6,157 bases of DNA, taken from NCBI GenBank assembly GCA_028706835.1, contig JAQTVL010000160.1, forward strand, positions 2,522 to 8,678. The letters run 5' to 3'. The stretch is from Phycisphaerae bacterium. GTDB taxonomy: Bacteria; Planctomycetota; Phycisphaerae; JAJVII01. Shown here one piece after another: positions 5,322-6,157 of the stretch. Within the stretch, counting starts at the first letter, position 1, and every line of letters starts with the position of its first letter. The notes under the pieces are model-generated. The model saw only the letters and a list, made by a program, of their open reading frames with translations, was not told the DNA's origin and ran no database searches. The position numbers were made by a program, and so were the translations under genes.

Positions 5322-6157
5322 ATGAAGTCTTCCACGTGGATTGCGTGTCTGCTGCTCGCCGTGCTGTCCGCCGGCGGGTGCTCGTTCCTCCATCCCGACC
5401 GGATGGCCAAGCCGCTCGTCGTCGAGTCCCGCATGGACCAGGGGCTCACGCTCGTGCTGCCCGGCATCGAAGGCCGGGGCTTCCTGAATCGGAACATCCG
5501 CAACGGCATCGCCGACGGCGGCGTGCCGACCGCGATCCGCATCTACGACTGGACGCTCGGGCCGGTCCTTGCGGTCGTCAGCGAAATGTGGGAAGGCCGG
5601 GCCCGCCGCAAAGCCGACGACCTGTGCAGCACCATTCGTGCCTACAAGATACTGCACCCGAACCGCCCGGTGGTCCTGGTCGGCCACAGCGGCGGATGTG
5701 CGATTGCGATCTTCGCAGCCGAGCGGCTGCCTGCCGGAGTGAACGTCGACGCGATCATCATGCTGGCCCCGTCGATTGGCCCGGACTACGACCTGTCCGG
5801 CGCCCTGCGGCATGTTGACGGCAAGATCTACAGCTACTACAGCCACAAGGATTCGGGGTTCGGCGGCGGGGCGACGTGGGTGTTCGGCACGCTGGACGGC
5901 ACGCACGCGAGCGCCGCCGGGCGGGTGGGCTTCAACACGCCGGCGGCTGCGGCCGCCCTCTACAAGGACAAGCTGGAGCAGATCCCCTGGTCGCCGGAGA
6001 TGTCGCTGTCCGGCAACGACGGCGGCCACACCGACTGGGCCAACCGGACGTTTGTGTTCACGTACCTCTCGCCGCGGGTGAACTTCGAGTTGCGGGCCCA
6101 CGATCAGCGGGTGCGCGATGCCGCCCGCGTCGCAACCACGCGGTCGGACTCGCCGCG
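5322..6157 (+). CDS. Lipoprotein with alpha/beta-hydrolase (lipase/esterase-like) fold, 3' end outside the window
   Basis: At least 278 codons are open to the right edge with no stop. The N-terminus is a lipoprotein signal: MKSSTWIACLLLAVLSAGGC has two short polar residues, a hydrophobic core and lipidation Cys20, although the box SAGGC has Ala rather than Leu at -3. After it, LTLVLPGIEGRGFLN (42-56) is the first strand and oxyanion region. VVLVGHSGG (117-125) is the nucleophile elbow with Ser123. YSHKDSGFG (173-181) offers Asp177 as acid, and GGHTDW (234-239) offers His236, completing a likely triad in the right order. It should be a membrane-anchored hydrolase acting outside the cytoplasm. 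The substrate cannot be read. The ATG is preceded by CAGGAG (5307-5312) at 9 nt. TAAGAT (5282-5287) may be a -10 box but has no good -35. The 173-bp gap upstream suggests its own transcription unit. Confidence 0.85.
   Translation, partial: MKSSTWIACLLLAVLSAGGCSFLHPDRMAKPLVVESRMDQGLTLVLPGIEGRGFLNRNIRNGIADGGVPTAIRIYDWTLGPVLAVVSEMWEGRARRKADDLCSTIRAYKILHPNRPVVLVGHSGGCAIAIFAAERLPAGVNVDAIIMLAPSIGPDYDLSGALRHVDGKIYSYYSHKDSGFGGGATWVFGTLDGTHASAAGRVGFNTPAAAAALYKDKLEQIPWSPEMSLSGNDGGHTDWANRTFVFTYLSPRVNFELRAHDQRVRDAARVATTRSDSP

Noticed and set aside
2815..5322. An 835-codon open frame on the minus strand antisense to the kinase and UVR genes
   Set aside because: The opposite plus-strand genes have clear motifs and ribosome sites. 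The antisense product is rich in Arg, Val, His and Gly with no domain, as expected for a stop-free shadow of high-GC codons.
5298..6101. A 267-codon minus-strand open frame opposite the lipoprotein
   Set aside because: It is Arg/Val-rich without motifs, while the plus strand has a signal peptide and catalytic triad.

Overview
The window is a GC-rich bacterial segment with five protein-coding genes and no RNA genes, CRISPR array or recognisable transposase. It most likely comes from a planctomycete, possibly Phycisphaerae-like. Three things suggest this: a Ser/Thr kinase with a DMG motif and a single C-terminal membrane anchor, a free-standing UVR-motif protein of a type I associate with that phylum, and gaps holding low-complexity palindromic repeats. 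The assignment is an inference from style, not from a marker gene.

Layout. Positions 18-2724 are on the minus strand: an M42 metallo-aminopeptidase (1651-2724) and, 256 bp downstream in transcription order, murD (18-1394), the D-glutamate-adding ligase of peptidoglycan synthesis. The gap between them is mostly an imperfect inverted repeat with arms of about 52 nt (1481-1647). Positions 2725-2934 are a divergent intergenic region. It carries candidate promoters for both directions, an 8-bp direct repeat and a perfect 6-bp-arm palindrome inside the putative kinase promoter.

From 2935 to the right edge all genes are on the plus strand: a tail-anchored Ser/Thr protein kinase (2935-4164), a UVR-motif protein of unknown function (4360-5148), and a lipoprotein with an alpha/beta-hydrolase fold that runs off the window (5322-6157). 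A compact element at 4190-4260, with two mutually exclusive hairpins, separates kinase and UVR gene. A short hairpin follows the UVR gene.

How the genes work together. No obvious pathway joins them. murD is a core cell-wall gene, and no other wall or division gene of the usual cluster is visible beside it. The M42 peptidase is a cytosolic peptide-trimming enzyme. The kinase and the UVR protein are neighbours in the same direction, but the 195-bp gap holds a hairpin, a possible promoter and a strong ribosome binding site, so they may be separate units. I see no clear undescribed system. The most unusual features are the two intergenic palindromic elements, the kinase architecture and the kinase-UVR neighbourhood.
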